Assembly: GCA_947624105.1 (NCBI GenBank)
Contig: CANQIX010000003.1
Coordinates: 1 to 57,274, forward strand
Origin: an uncultured Clostridia bacterium
GTDB lineage: Bacteria > Bacillota > Clostridia > Christensenellales > UBA1242
Direction: 5' to 3'
Length of the DNA stretch: 57,274 nucleotides
Below the pieces are notes generated by a model. That model was not told the DNA's origin and made no database searches. It worked only from the letters and a program-made list of their open reading frames with translations. Positions 1 through 8,461 of the stretch are shown piece after piece. The number at the start of each line of letters is the position of its first letter. Within the stretch, counting starts at the first letter, position 1. A program made the position numbers and the translations under genes.

Positions 1-2
1 GT

Positions 3-179
3 GCGATTTACATCATTGCATATATGACGACAATCGAAAATTACAGTGCACCATATCTAGCCCCCTTTGCGCCATTTATTTTGAAAGACAACAAAGATGG
101 AATATACAAAGCAAACATACTAAAAATGAAAGATCGGCCGTATTCCTTTAATCAAGAGAACAAAAGGAGGCAAAAATGA
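3..179 (+). CDS. gerAA: Spore germination protein GerAA-type, C-terminal fragment
   Basis: Only the last 58 residues are inside the window. Reading frame 3 gives a segment with IENYSAPYLAPFAPF followed by a short charged tail containing MKDRPYSF. This matches the conserved C-terminus of the GerA/SpoVAF A-subunit, where the last membrane segment runs into an 'APY/LAPFAP' motif and a basic cytoplasmic tail. The stop TGA overlaps the ATG of the next gene (ATGA), as expected for a translationally coupled gerAA-gerAB-gerAC operon. In the family the A subunit forms the germinant receptor channel in the spore inner membrane. The call rests on this short motif plus the two following genes. The 5' part lies outside the window, so whether the gene is intact is unknown. 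Confidence 0.85.
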   Translation, partial: AIYIIAYMTTIENYSAPYLAPFAPFILKDNKDGIYKANILKMKDRPYSFNQENKRRQK

Positions 180-1252
180 ACGAAAAATCGGTAAATATTT
201 GGCAAATTGGGATAATTTTGTTCATTGTTTTGCTTGCCAATAAAATTCTTCTGCTGCCATCACTCGTCTTTAAAGATGCAAATTTTGAAGGCCTAATCAC
301 AATAACAATTTTGTTTTTAATCGAAATAGGAATAATAACTTTGTTTATCTTTTTAAAAAGAAAATATAAAACACTGAGTTTTGCACAAATTTTGCGTGAA
401 AAATTTGGAAATTGGCTAAAAATAATCATATTTTTGCTGCTTGCGATATTTTTTGTCTGCAAAATATTGCTGTTGTATAACGTTACATATGCTTTTTTCA
501 ACGAACTTATCTACAAAGAGAGCAGTCCGCTTTTGTATCTTGTTTGCTTTGTTCCAATAATGACATATTTTGTGTTTTGTCCTCTTAGAACGATGGGAAG
601 AACACTGCAAATATTTTTTCCGGTTATCTTGGTGCTGACAATCTTTTGCACCTTTCTCCCATTTGTGGGACTTAATTCAACGCCGCTACTCTTTCAATCG
701 AGCGCAAGTGGAGTGTTTTTTTCAATCTTAAAGCACTCTGCTGCGTTTGGCGACAGCATAATTTTGCTTTTGTTTATCGATAAAATAGAGTATAAAGAAG
801 GAGATGGCAAAAAGATATATTTTATGGCGCTATTAGCAATCCTCTTTGTCTTTCTAATATTTTTATCATTTTATTTTTCTTACACATATACTGCATCGTT
901 TCATAGTTATGCGATTTTTGAAATACTTGGCAACATAAAAAGTTTTGGCGGAATCGGGAGAGTAGATGTTATTTCGCTTATTTTAGTGATGTTTTTGACA
1001 TATTTTCAGTTTGGAATTTTTTTCAAGGCATACACAAATTGTTTTTGTGAGGTTTTTACAAGAATAAATGCCAAATTTGCAGTGATTTTGTTTGACGTAT
1101 TGTTTGTTGTGCTAATAAATTTCGTCGTTCTAAACCTCGAAAAAGCGGTGATGTTTGCCGAAAACTTCTTTCCATACATTTCGATGCCAACGATAATTAT
1201 TGTTTTGCTTTTTGTCGCCATTTCACTGCTTAGGAGGCGAAAAAATGAATAA
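176..1252 (+). CDS. gerAB: Spore germination receptor subunit GerAB-like (APC-fold membrane protein)
   Basis: A 358-residue, almost entirely hydrophobic protein with about ten membrane segments, the usual size and topology of GerAB/Spore_permease proteins (APC superfamily). In the family it binds germinants such as amino acids within the spore inner-membrane receptor. The start follows a strong ribosome site (AAAGGAGGCAAAAATG) that lies inside the end of gerAA. The end overlaps the gerAC start by 8 bases. Sequence identity to GerAB cannot be measured here. The call is supported by topology, length and the position between the A and C subunit genes. Expression late in sporulation is expected from family knowledge, but the promoter is outside the window. 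Confidence 0.85.
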   Translation: MNEKSVNIWQIGIILFIVLLANKILLLPSLVFKDANFEGLITITILFLIEIGIITLFIFLKRKYKTLSFAQILREKFGNWLKIIIFLLLAIFFVCKILLLYNVTYAFFNELIYKESSPLLYLVCFVPIMTYFVFCPLRTMGRTLQIFFPVILVLTIFCTFLPFVGLNSTPLLFQSSASGVFFSILKHSAAFGDSIILLLFIDKIEYKEGDGKKIYFMALLAILFVFLIFLSFYFSYTYTASFHSYAIFEILGNIKSFGGIGRVDVISLILVMFLTYFQFGIFFKAYTNCFCEVFTRINAKFAVILFDVLFVVLINFVVLNLEKAVMFAENFFPYISMPTIIIVLLFVAISLLRRRKNE

Positions 1253-2477
1253 AGAACAGATAAAAAGGAGCATAAAAAAATTTTTTAAAGTTCCTATGCT
1301 TTGGGTGTTGCTTGTTATTGCGATTTGCTTTGGGAGTGTTTCGTTTGCAAAAAGTGCAGAGATAAACACCTATGCAATTGTTACCGCGCTTGGAATAGAC
1401 CAGGCTGACGATATGATAGAACTTTCGCTTTTAACCTTTGTGCCGATTGTGGAGCAGAACTTTAAGGACTCTTATAAGATAATCACTGCAAAAGGCAAGA
1501 CGATCAACGAGGCGCTAAATTATGCAAGCGTGCACGTGGGCAGAAGAATTGGGCTGTCGCATATAAAAACTTTGGTTGTAAATGTCGACATCTTTAAAAG
1601 CGGTGCTGCAAAAACGCTTGACTTTTTGGCGCGCAGCAAGGAACTTTCCCTTTCGACCTCTCTTATCTGCACCGATAAAAAGGCGCTTGATTTTTTAGAG
1701 GTGGTGCAACAACTTGACAATTCTGGCGCGCTAAAGATTGAAAATGTGGTCAATTTTAACAAAAAATACGTGGCAGCAGACGAAAGCACGATAGAAAGTT
1801 TTTTCAAAGGAGTAAACTCCAAAAGTAAGGCGTCAATCGTTTCGTTTATGACGCTAGACGAAAACGAGGGGCTTGACATCAGCGGACAAAGTGGCGGCGG
1901 AGACTCGTCGTCATCGCAGTCTTCTTCCAATTCGCCTGGCAAGATGATTAAAAATTCGGGCGACTGCATTTTGTGTAAGGACGGGAAGTTAGTTAAATAT
2001 GTAGCAAGCGAGGATGTCGAAAAAATAAACTACCTCAGGGGCGGATTTGAACAAGGGCAACTTGTGCTTGAAAATTGCGTAAGCGATATGTTTAAAGACA
2101 CAACTTTAACTTTTAAAATCTACAACAATTCGATTATGAAGGAGGCGAGATTTGTAAATGGCATACCACTAATTTATCTTGACGTAAAACTCAATGTTAA
2201 ACTTGTGGAGGTAAATTCCAACAAAGCAAATTACGACATCGAATTTGACGATTTGCCGGTGGAGATTATCAAGGATATTCGCTGTAAAGTCAAGGAGATG
2301 ATAACCGACGGACTTGCCATTCTGCGTGAAACGAAGTGCGATATAATTGGAGTATACGAATTTTTAAATAACAACAATTACGGCGAGTTTAAGCGCTTTT
2401 TAAATAAACTAGACGACAAAGACGACTATCTTTCAAAGGTTTTGTTTAAGGTGTCGCCAAATATTTACGCAAAATAA
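1245..2477 (+). CDS. gerAC: Spore germination protein GerAC-like, without a lipobox
   Basis: A 410-residue protein. The tracked ORF opens earlier, but the ATG at 1245 has a near-perfect SD (TTAGGAGGCGAAAAAATG) and overlaps gerAB, so it is taken as the start. An N-terminal hydrophobic segment (residues about 15-35) is followed by EINTYAIVTALGID, the diagnostic start of the Ger(x)C family. Normal GerAC proteins are lipoproteins with a GCWD-type lipobox just before this motif. Here the equivalent stretch is SVSFAKSAEIN and has no cysteine, so the protein is probably held by an uncleaved N-terminal helix. A low-complexity Gly/Ser linker (around residues 210-225) separates the N- and C-terminal domains. 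A terminator follows directly, closing the operon. Confidence 0.87.
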   Translation: MNKEQIKRSIKKFFKVPMLWVLLVIAICFGSVSFAKSAEINTYAIVTALGIDQADDMIELSLLTFVPIVEQNFKDSYKIITAKGKTINEALNYASVHVGRRIGLSHIKTLVVNVDIFKSGAAKTLDFLARSKELSLSTSLICTDKKALDFLEVVQQLDNSGALKIENVVNFNKKYVAADESTIESFFKGVNSKSKASIVSFMTLDENEGLDISGQSGGGDSSSSQSSSNSPGKMIKNSGDCILCKDGKLVKYVASEDVEKINYLRGGFEQGQLVLENCVSDMFKDTTLTFKIYNNSIMKEARFVNGIPLIYLDVKLNVKLVEVNSNKANYDIEFDDLPVEIIKDIRCKVKEMITDGLAILRETKCDIIGVYEFLNNNNYGEFKRFLNKLDDKDDYLSKVLFKVSPNIYAK

Positions 2478-2478
2478 A

Positions 2479-2515
2479 ACAAACTGCATAAATTTATATG
2501 CAGTTTTATCTTTTT
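2479..2515 (+). terminator. Rho-independent terminator of the gerA operon
   Basis: Inverted repeat AAACTGCATA / TATGCAGTTT with a short loop, followed by a T-rich run (TATCTTTTTT), directly after the gerAC stop. Confidence 0.85.
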
Positions 2516-2547
2516 TATGGTATGATTATATACGAAGGAGAGCGAAT

Positions 2548-3309
2548 ATGGAACACATTGCTATTTTAAGGCAACCATTTTACGATATGATTCTTAGCGG
2601 AGAAAAGACGATTGAAAGCCGATTTTCGATGAACAAGTGTGCACCATACAAAAGAGTGAGCGTAGGCGATGTTGTGTGGTTTAAAGAAACTGGTAAGCCA
2701 GTAACAGTTAGAGCGATTGTTAAGGACGTAAAATACTTTGAAACAACGCCAGAGATTATCGAAGAGATAAGAAAAACATATGGCAAAGAGATAGGAACTG
2801 ACCGATTTGAAGATTGGCAGGAAACTTGCAAGAAAAATTTTTGCACACTAGTGTGGATTAAAGACGTGAAAAGAGTGCTTCCAATAAACGTTCCAAGAAG
2901 CAATGGCGCAGGGTGGATTATCCTAAATGGCAGTTTAGGAAGTATAGAAGAAACAGGCGCAGAGATTGAAAGATGGAAGTTTGGAACGGACAATGCAAAA
3001 CTTATCGACCTTGTGCTGCGTGGTAAGAAGACGGCAACAACATATCTAACTGCTGACGAAAACGATGTGGTAGGCAAGCAGTCAATCATTGTTGATGACA
3101 ATGGCAAAGATGCGTGCCTTGTTGAAACGACTGCAATACACAAGATGAAGTTTTGCGATATGACGTGGGAACTAGCAAAGTTAGAGGGCGAAAACAAAAC
3201 ACTAAAAGAGTGGAAAGAAATTCACGAAAAATATTTCAAAAAAATAAATAAAAATTTTAATGAAAATACAAAAATTATTTTTGAAATATTTAAATTAGTA
3301 AAAAAATAA
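2548..3309 (+). CDS. Tandem ASCH-domain protein
   Basis: A 253-residue cytoplasmic protein that looks like two ASCH/PUA-like domains joined end to end. The first half (residues 1-120) has LRQPFYDMILSGEKTIESRF, the typical ASCH opening in which a loop Gly-x-Lys-x-x-Glu-x-Arg lines the RNA-binding cleft. The second half (from about 140) has the GTDNAKLIDLVLRGKKTATT pattern of stand-alone ASCH proteins and ends with a WKEIHEKYFKK motif. ASCH domains are thought to bind RNA or modified nucleosides; some related proteins hydrolyse N4-acetylcytidine. The start has a good SD (GAAGGAGAGCGAATATG). The last 25 codons are much more AT-rich than the rest. The exact function is unknown. Confidence 0.7.
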   Translation: MEHIAILRQPFYDMILSGEKTIESRFSMNKCAPYKRVSVGDVVWFKETGKPVTVRAIVKDVKYFETTPEIIEEIRKTYGKEIGTDRFEDWQETCKKNFCTLVWIKDVKRVLPINVPRSNGAGWIILNGSLGSIEETGAEIERWKFGTDNAKLIDLVLRGKKTATTYLTADENDVVGKQSIIVDDNGKDACLVETTAIHKMKFCDMTWELAKLEGENKTLKEWKEIHEKYFKKINKNFNENTKIIFEIFKLVKK

Positions 3310-3433
3310 TAAAAAATAGGAAAATACCATAATATAAGGCGAATAAATTGTTGAATAAATAATTATTTTTGAATTTTATTGTAATTTTTATCGAAAAAAT
3401 AAATTATTAAAAATAAAAAAATAGGAGGATAAA
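3310..3433. other. AT-rich intergenic spacer
   Basis: Very AT-rich and without a clear terminator hairpin. The only recognisable signal is the SD (ATAGGAGGATAAA) of the Nudix gene at its end. Confidence 0.5.
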
Positions 3434-3925
3434 ATGAAAGAAAAACTTGACATATATGACGAAAACAAAAATAGAACAGGAAAGGTTGTTTTTAGAGGAA
3501 CGGCACTGCCAGAAGGGGAGAAGATACTTTTGACGGTTGTTTGGCTTAAGAATGGCGATAAATACCTTGTTCAAAAGACCAGCGAGGCGAAGGGCGGAGA
3601 ATATGCCATCACAGGTGGGCATGTTCCAAGCGGAAAGACAAGCAAGGAGCAGGCGCTTGTTGAAGTGAAAGAGGAACTAGGATTAGACCTTCAAGAGAGT
3701 AAACTTCAATACCTTGGCGATGTTTCAAAGCCTAATGCGATTTTTGACGTCTATCAATATGAACTTACCGGCAAACTGCCAAAGATAGTTTTGCAGGAGA
3801 GTGAAGTGGAAGATGCATTATGGCTTACAAAAGGCGAGATTGAGGGCTTGATTGCAAAGGGCGTTTTTCGAAAGTCATCTGCTATGCACTATGAAAAATT
3901 TATAAAGGATCAAAAGGAACTTTAA
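3434..3925 (+). CDS. Nudix hydrolase, IDI-like subfamily, divergent Nudix box
   Basis: A 163-residue protein. It starts with KLDIYDENKNRTG and RGTALPEGE, the opening typical of the isopentenyl-diphosphate-isomerase-like Nudix group. The Nudix box lies near residues 61-83 and reads GHVPSGKTSKEQALVEVKEELGL. Against the consensus Gx5Ex7REUxEExGU, the first Glu is Lys and the Arg is Val, while the three metal-binding glutamates of the E-x-x-E-E core are kept. It probably hydrolyses a nucleoside diphosphate linked to another moiety, but the substrate cannot be told. It has a strong SD (ATAGGAGGATAAAATG) and looks monocistronic. Confidence 0.8.
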   Translation: MKEKLDIYDENKNRTGKVVFRGTALPEGEKILLTVVWLKNGDKYLVQKTSEAKGGEYAITGGHVPSGKTSKEQALVEVKEELGLDLQESKLQYLGDVSKPNAIFDVYQYELTGKLPKIVLQESEVEDALWLTKGEIEGLIAKGVFRKSSAMHYEKFIKDQKEL

Positions 3926-3961
3926 ACAAGGCATTTTGCATTGCGCCATATTGTCAAAAAT

Positions 3962-3990
3962 TTGACAAAATGATTATTATTTAGTATGAT
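3962..3990 (+). promoter_or_regulatory. Sigma-A promoter of the ABC exporter gene
   Basis: TTGACA at 3962-3967, a 17-bp spacer, and TATGAT at 3985-3990. Transcription would start near 3997. Confidence 0.8.
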
Positions 3991-4003
3991 ATATGATGCA
4001 AGA

Positions 4004-4027
4004 AAAGGGAGCAAATTTGCTTCCTTT
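4004..4027 (+). promoter_or_regulatory. 24-bp palindrome in the 5' leader of the ABC exporter
   Basis: AAAGGGAGCAAA is followed at once by TTTGCTTCCTTT, a 12+12 inverted repeat with one G-T mismatch and no loop. It begins about 7 nt after the predicted transcription start and ends before the SD. With no loop it fits a dimeric repressor operator better than an RNA hairpin, though this is an inference. Confidence 0.4.
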
Positions 4028-4046
4028 AAAAATAGGAGTTGCAGTT

Positions 4047-6761
4047 ATGATTCAGTTGGATAAGATTACGAAGATATACAAAGTTGCAGAGTCAGAAGTA
4101 GATGCGCTGCAGCAAGTTTCTATATCCTTTAGAGAGGCGGAGTTTGTTTCTATTTTAGGGCCATCTGGCTGCGGAAAGACAACTCTTCTTAATATCATTG
4201 GCGGACTTGACCACTATACAGAGGGCGATATGTTTATCGACGGCGTTTCCACGAAAGAATATAAGGATCGCGACTGGGATACATACCGAAATCACAGAGT
4301 TGGATTTGTTTTTCAAAGTTACAATCTTATTCCTCACCAAACGATACTTGAAAACGTCGAACTTGCACTAAACATCGCCGGAGTTAAAAAGGACGAACGA
4401 GTTGCAAGAGCGAAAAAGGCGTTAGATAAGGTTGGACTTGGAGGATTATATAACAAAAAGCCAAATCAACTTTCCGGTGGACAATGTCAAAGAGTGGCAA
4501 TCGCGAGAGCACTCGTAAATGAACCAGAAATTTTGCTTGCCGATGAACCTACCGGAGCGCTTGACACAGAAACATCTGTGCAGATTATGGATATTATCAA
4601 GGAAATTTCAAAAGACACCCTTGTTATTATGGTTACGCACAATCCAGACCTTGCAGAAAAATATTCGACAAGAATTATAAGACTTCTTGACGGCAAAGTT
4701 ATCTCCGATTCAAAGGAGTTTAATCCAAAGATAGAAAAGGTTGAAAAGGTGGAACACACCACAAAATCTAGAAAATCTAAACTTGGCTTTTGGTCCGCGT
4801 TTAGGTTGTCTGCGCGCAACCTGTGGTCGAAGATTAAAAGAACCCTTATGGTTTGCGTTGCAGGTTCGATAGGCGTCATCGGTGTTGCATCAGTTTTGGC
4901 TGTTTCAACCGGTATTCAATCGTATATCAACAATATGCAAAACGATATGTTGTCCGGAAACCCAATAACAATTTCGGAAACGGTGCTTAATATGTCGGGC
5001 ATTCTAAGCAGTATGGACAGAAATTCGCAGAACGAGGCGATTAAACAATCGGTTGAAGACGGCTATGTCAATGTTGACAAGGTTATGGATTACATCATCG
5101 ATATGGCGGGCAGAGTTGACAACCTTATGGTTCAAAACGAGATTGACGAAAATTATGTAAATTACGTTCTTCAAATGCCAAAAGAATATTACGCGGCTTT
5201 CAATTTGGATTATGGCATAAACGTTTTAAATAACATCTACACGCAAAGCCCATTCACAGGGCAAGAGGAGATGCAAATTTCGTTGCAGACAATTAGGCAG
5301 GTGTATACGCAGATACTTGCAGAAACAAATTTAAGCGAATATGCAAGTTTGATAACTACACTTGACAATCCATTTAAAAAATTGCCATCAAGCAAAGAAT
5401 TTGTGCTTTCGCAGTATGACATCATTGCTCCAAACGGCAACCTTGAATATCCAAAGAACAAAAATGAGATTGCGCTTGTTGTAAATGACGATACTGCACT
5501 TTCCGACCTTACACTCGCTCAACTTGGATATTACTCTCAGGATCAGTTTATCAATTTAATTTACAAGGCGCTGGAAGATGAGAGATATAACGAAGAGATT
5601 GACAATGTAACTCGCTTTAGTTATGAAGATTTGCTTGGCAGAACATTTGTTTGGTATCCAAATGACACTGTGTATAACGCAGGAAGCGGTTTAATTCCAT
5701 TCACTTACAATCCAACAGTTACGGAAGGCTTTGAAAATGGTGTAGAGTTTACAATCAGTTGTATTTTAAGACCAAAAGCAGGGCTTTCTTACGGAAGTTT
5801 AAGCACAGGGCTTTATTACACAGAAGAATTGACCAATTATATATTAGACACCGAATATAATTCTAGAATTGTTAAACTTTTAAGAGAAAACGAAAAAGAT
5901 TATTTCACAAACATTCCATCATCAATGGGGGCTGACCAAAATAGTAGTTATGCACCTCTTGAGTTTTCATTTAACTTTATATTTGATAGCGGAGATGGAG
6001 AAGGCCCAACCGAAAGAACTATGACGGGACATATTGGAAGCCAATCTGCTTTGTCAGGGATACTTAGCAGTATGCCAGGCTTTGGTGGAGGTAGTAGTGG
6101 CGGCGGAAGTTCGATGTATAATGGGATATACCAACTTTCACTTCGCGAACTTGGCGGAGAAAAATTGCCACAATCAATCAGCATTTATCCAGTTGACTTT
6201 GAGATAAAAGACCAACTTACAAGTTATCTTCAAAAGTGGAACGAAGATGGCGACATTGTGATTTTGGATAGCAACGGACAGCAAAAGACTTTAAAGAAAG
6301 AAGATAGACAAGAGATTCAATATTCCGACAATTTGGGGCTTGTTATCAGTATGATCAACGACTTGTTGTCGATCATAACAACCGCACTTGTTGCATTTAC
6401 TTCCCTTTCACTTGTTGTGTCGACGGTTATGATTGCAATTATCACCTACGTTTCAGTTATCGAAAGAATCAAAGAGATTGGCGTTATTAGATCTTTGGGT
6501 GGCAGAAAGAAAGACGTTTCAAGATTGTTCATAGCAGAAAGCATCATTATCGGCGGAACGAGTGGAATTATCGGGCTTGTTATCACATTTATAATAACAC
6601 TTATAATCAACGGACTTGCGGATCTCACAATCGCAACGCTGACATTCCCAATTTCGGCAATAATGTTCTTAATCAGCGTGCTACTTACTTTGATTTCTGG
6701 ATTGATTCCAGCACGTGCAGCAAGCAAAAAAGATCCAGTTGTTGCACTAAGAACAGAATAA
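4047..6761 (+). CDS. ABC transporter, fused ATPase and FtsX-like permease (MacB/BceAB type)
   Basis: A 904-residue fusion. Residues 1-225 form a MacB/LolD-type ATPase with Walker A GPSGCGKTT, signature LSGGQ, Walker B ILLADEPTGALD and switch His in THNPD. After a linker comes one membrane helix (starting RTLMVCVAGSIGVIGV), then roughly 430 residues outside the membrane, then three helices near the C-terminus with a conserved MacB/FtsX ending (SVIERIKEIGVIRSLGGRKK, LIPARAASKKDPVVALR). The four-helix permease with a large extracellular domain suggests mechanotransmission or peptide/lipid export. The ATPase is N-terminal, as in MacB. The tracked ORF starts 18 codons earlier, but the ATG at 4047 has the SD (ATAGGAGTTGCAGTTATG). 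A dimer would be the working form. The substrate is unknown. Confidence 0.88.
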   Translation: MIQLDKITKIYKVAESEVDALQQVSISFREAEFVSILGPSGCGKTTLLNIIGGLDHYTEGDMFIDGVSTKEYKDRDWDTYRNHRVGFVFQSYNLIPHQTILENVELALNIAGVKKDERVARAKKALDKVGLGGLYNKKPNQLSGGQCQRVAIARALVNEPEILLADEPTGALDTETSVQIMDIIKEISKDTLVIMVTHNPDLAEKYSTRIIRLLDGKVISDSKEFNPKIEKVEKVEHTTKSRKSKLGFWSAFRLSARNLWSKIKRTLMVCVAGSIGVIGVASVLAVSTGIQSYINNMQNDMLSGNPITISETVLNMSGILSSMDRNSQNEAIKQSVEDGYVNVDKVMDYIIDMAGRVDNLMVQNEIDENYVNYVLQMPKEYYAAFNLDYGINVLNNIYTQSPFTGQEEMQISLQTIRQVYTQILAETNLSEYASLITTLDNPFKKLPSSKEFVLSQYDIIAPNGNLEYPKNKNEIALVVNDDTALSDLTLAQLGYYSQDQFINLIYKALEDERYNEEIDNVTRFSYEDLLGRTFVWYPNDTVYNAGSGLIPFTYNPTVTEGFENGVEFTISCILRPKAGLSYGSLSTGLYYTEELTNYILDTEYNSRIVKLLRENEKDYFTNIPSSMGADQNSSYAPLEFSFNFIFDSGDGEGPTERTMTGHIGSQSALSGILSSMPGFGGGSSGGGSSMYNGIYQLSLRELGGEKLPQSISIYPVDFEIKDQLTSYLQKWNEDGDIVILDSNGQQKTLKKEDRQEIQYSDNLGLVISMINDLLSIITTALVAFTSLSLVVSTVMIAIITYVSVIERIKEIGVIRSLGGRKKDVSRLFIAESIIIGGTSGIIGLVITFIITLIINGLADLTIATLTFPISAIMFLISVLLTLISGLIPARAASKKDPVVALRTE

Positions 6762-6767
6762 AACATC

Positions 6768-6796
6768 AAAAAAGACCGATTATTCGGCCTTTTTTC
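6768..6796 (+). terminator. Rho-independent terminator after the ABC exporter
   Basis: AAAAAAGACCGA / TCGGCCTTTTTT hairpin with a TTAT loop and one mismatch, followed by a T-run. Confidence 0.8.
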
Positions 6797-6845
6797 GTAG
6801 TAGCAGTTGGCGACTTACAGAATTTAGGAAACAGAGAAAAATGTT

Positions 6846-6874
6846 TTGAAAATGTTTCTGTTTTATGATACAAT
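6846..6874 (+). promoter_or_regulatory. Sigma-A-like promoter of the 483-residue lipoprotein
   Basis: TTGAAA at 6846-6851, 17-bp spacer, TACAAT at 6869-6874. An SD (AGAGGAGAAAAATATG) follows shortly after. Confidence 0.65.
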
Positions 6875-6892
6875 AAAAAAGAGGAGAAAAAT

Positions 6893-8344
6893 ATGAAAAA
6901 GAAAATTATTTCGGCAATTTTTATGTTGTGCGCAATAGTTTGCCTGGGATTTGGACTGACAGCGTGCAACGGTAGTGAAGAATCAGACCCAATCAAATAT
7001 GCACAATCCGTTTTGTCTAATTATGGCGAAAACTATGACTACGTTTACACGTATGATGAGCAAAATTTGCAAGAAGCACAAGGATATACCGGCGGGTGGC
7101 ACACTTATTATTGCTATGTTTCAACAACTGCAAACAAAATAACTATTACAAAATTAACAGATGTTGAGTCGGACGATTCAAAGAATGCAAGAACCATTAT
7201 TGGCTATTTTGAACTTGTTTCAGATGGCGAAAATGTAAATGTTTCATACTATGATGTTCACAATTTAACTTACACAACCGACGTTTTGACACAGAGTGAG
7301 TATGAAGAGGAATATCCATTTCTTATCGAAAATATAGTCAATGCCTTTGTAAACTTTGACGTTGACAACCCTATTCCTGGCTCGCAAGAACAATATTATA
7401 AGAATGAAGAGTTAAGAACTTATCAAAAGAAAGTCGACGACAGTTTTATTACCCTCGAAAACACTTGCTCTTATTATGTTGGCGGGATTCCATCGGGAGA
7501 TGAGCGCGGCAAAGAAACCGACGATGGGATACAAACAGATCTTTGTGGCGTTGAAATAAGAATCGAAAGAAAGACTGGGCATATTGTAAGTGTTATAAAT
7601 CAAAACATAAACGGGCGAGAGGTTGAATACTCTTACAATAAAGGCAAAAAGAGTGTTGACACAAAATATTTTGGAGCAACCAAGTTGGAAGCACTTGGCA
7701 AGATTTTAAGCGATATGACACAAGAGCAACCTAATGGAAATTACAAGATGGACGGCTCAATCGTGCTTGGAAGTGGAGCACCACAAAATGTTACCATCGT
7801 TTATGATGCAGAAAAGGATATGACAAAGACCATAAGCGAAAGCGGTGTTGTATATCAAAAATTTGAATTTAACGAAGATGCAACTGAAACCGAAACATTT
7901 TTAACTTTGAAAAACTACACAGAAAACAATCACAGTGTAGATGTAAGAACATATACAAGAGAAGAATATCTCACAACCACTGACAGCAATTTAGCGTTAA
8001 GCGAGGCATTTAAGGGCATTAAAGTTGTTCTGCAAGACTACGACGAGGCTGGAGTTGAAATAGTGCACGACGAAGATGAGCACACAACACTTATAACTCT
8101 TACAAGTGGCGACAACACAATTACAATCAACTTCAAAAACGCAAACGACTACACCATAAAGAGCGAAACAGAAAACTTGTCTTACACATTCGACTACAAA
8201 AACCACAAATTTTCTTCGGCAGAGTTAATCATCGATGCAACATCGATGGGCGGTGTAAGGGAAATAGTTACCTTAACATACACCTACGAAAATGTTAGCG
8301 GATTTGATTTTGACGAAAGTTTGTATACAGGAAACGCAGGTTAA
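6893..8344 (+). CDS. Predicted lipoprotein of unknown function (483 aa)
   Basis: The N-terminus has two lysines, a hydrophobic stretch and the lipobox LTAC, so the mature protein should be lipid-anchored at Cys-25 and face outside. The rest has alternating charged and hydrophobic residues with many Thr, Tyr, Asp and Asn, including repeated patterns such as ITITKLTD, VTLTYTYENVSGF and ITLTSGDNTITINF. This composition suggests a beta-rich extracellular domain. No catalytic motif was recognised. It is monocistronic, with its own promoter, strong SD and terminator. It follows the ABC exporter on the same strand but is separated by a terminator, so a functional link is not shown. Confidence 0.8.
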   Translation: MKKKIISAIFMLCAIVCLGFGLTACNGSEESDPIKYAQSVLSNYGENYDYVYTYDEQNLQEAQGYTGGWHTYYCYVSTTANKITITKLTDVESDDSKNARTIIGYFELVSDGENVNVSYYDVHNLTYTTDVLTQSEYEEEYPFLIENIVNAFVNFDVDNPIPGSQEQYYKNEELRTYQKKVDDSFITLENTCSYYVGGIPSGDERGKETDDGIQTDLCGVEIRIERKTGHIVSVINQNINGREVEYSYNKGKKSVDTKYFGATKLEALGKILSDMTQEQPNGNYKMDGSIVLGSGAPQNVTIVYDAEKDMTKTISESGVVYQKFEFNEDATETETFLTLKNYTENNHSVDVRTYTREEYLTTTDSNLALSEAFKGIKVVLQDYDEAGVEIVHDEDEHTTLITLTSGDNTITINFKNANDYTIKSETENLSYTFDYKNHKFSSAELIIDATSMGGVREIVTLTYTYENVSGFDFDESLYTGNAG

Positions 8345-8351
8345 TAAAAAC

Positions 8352-8386
8352 AAAAAAGGATTGATTAAAGTCAGTCCTTTTTTATT
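8352..8386 (+). terminator. Rho-independent terminator
   Basis: AAAAAAGGATTGA / TCAGTCCTTTTTT with a TTAAAG loop, one G-T pair, and a T-run. Confidence 0.88.
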
Positions 8387-8414
8387 TTCAAAACATTGTC
8401 CGTTTTAAGATTGT

Positions 8415-8444
8415 TTGACAAAATTTTTTGTTCCGTGCTACACT
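8415..8444 (+). promoter_or_regulatory. Sigma-A-like promoter of the metallophosphoesterase gene
   Basis: TTGACA at 8415-8420, 18-bp spacer, TACACT at 8439-8444, just upstream of an AGAGGG SD and ATG. Confidence 0.65.
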
Positions 8445-8461
8445 TAAAATGAAGAGGGAAA

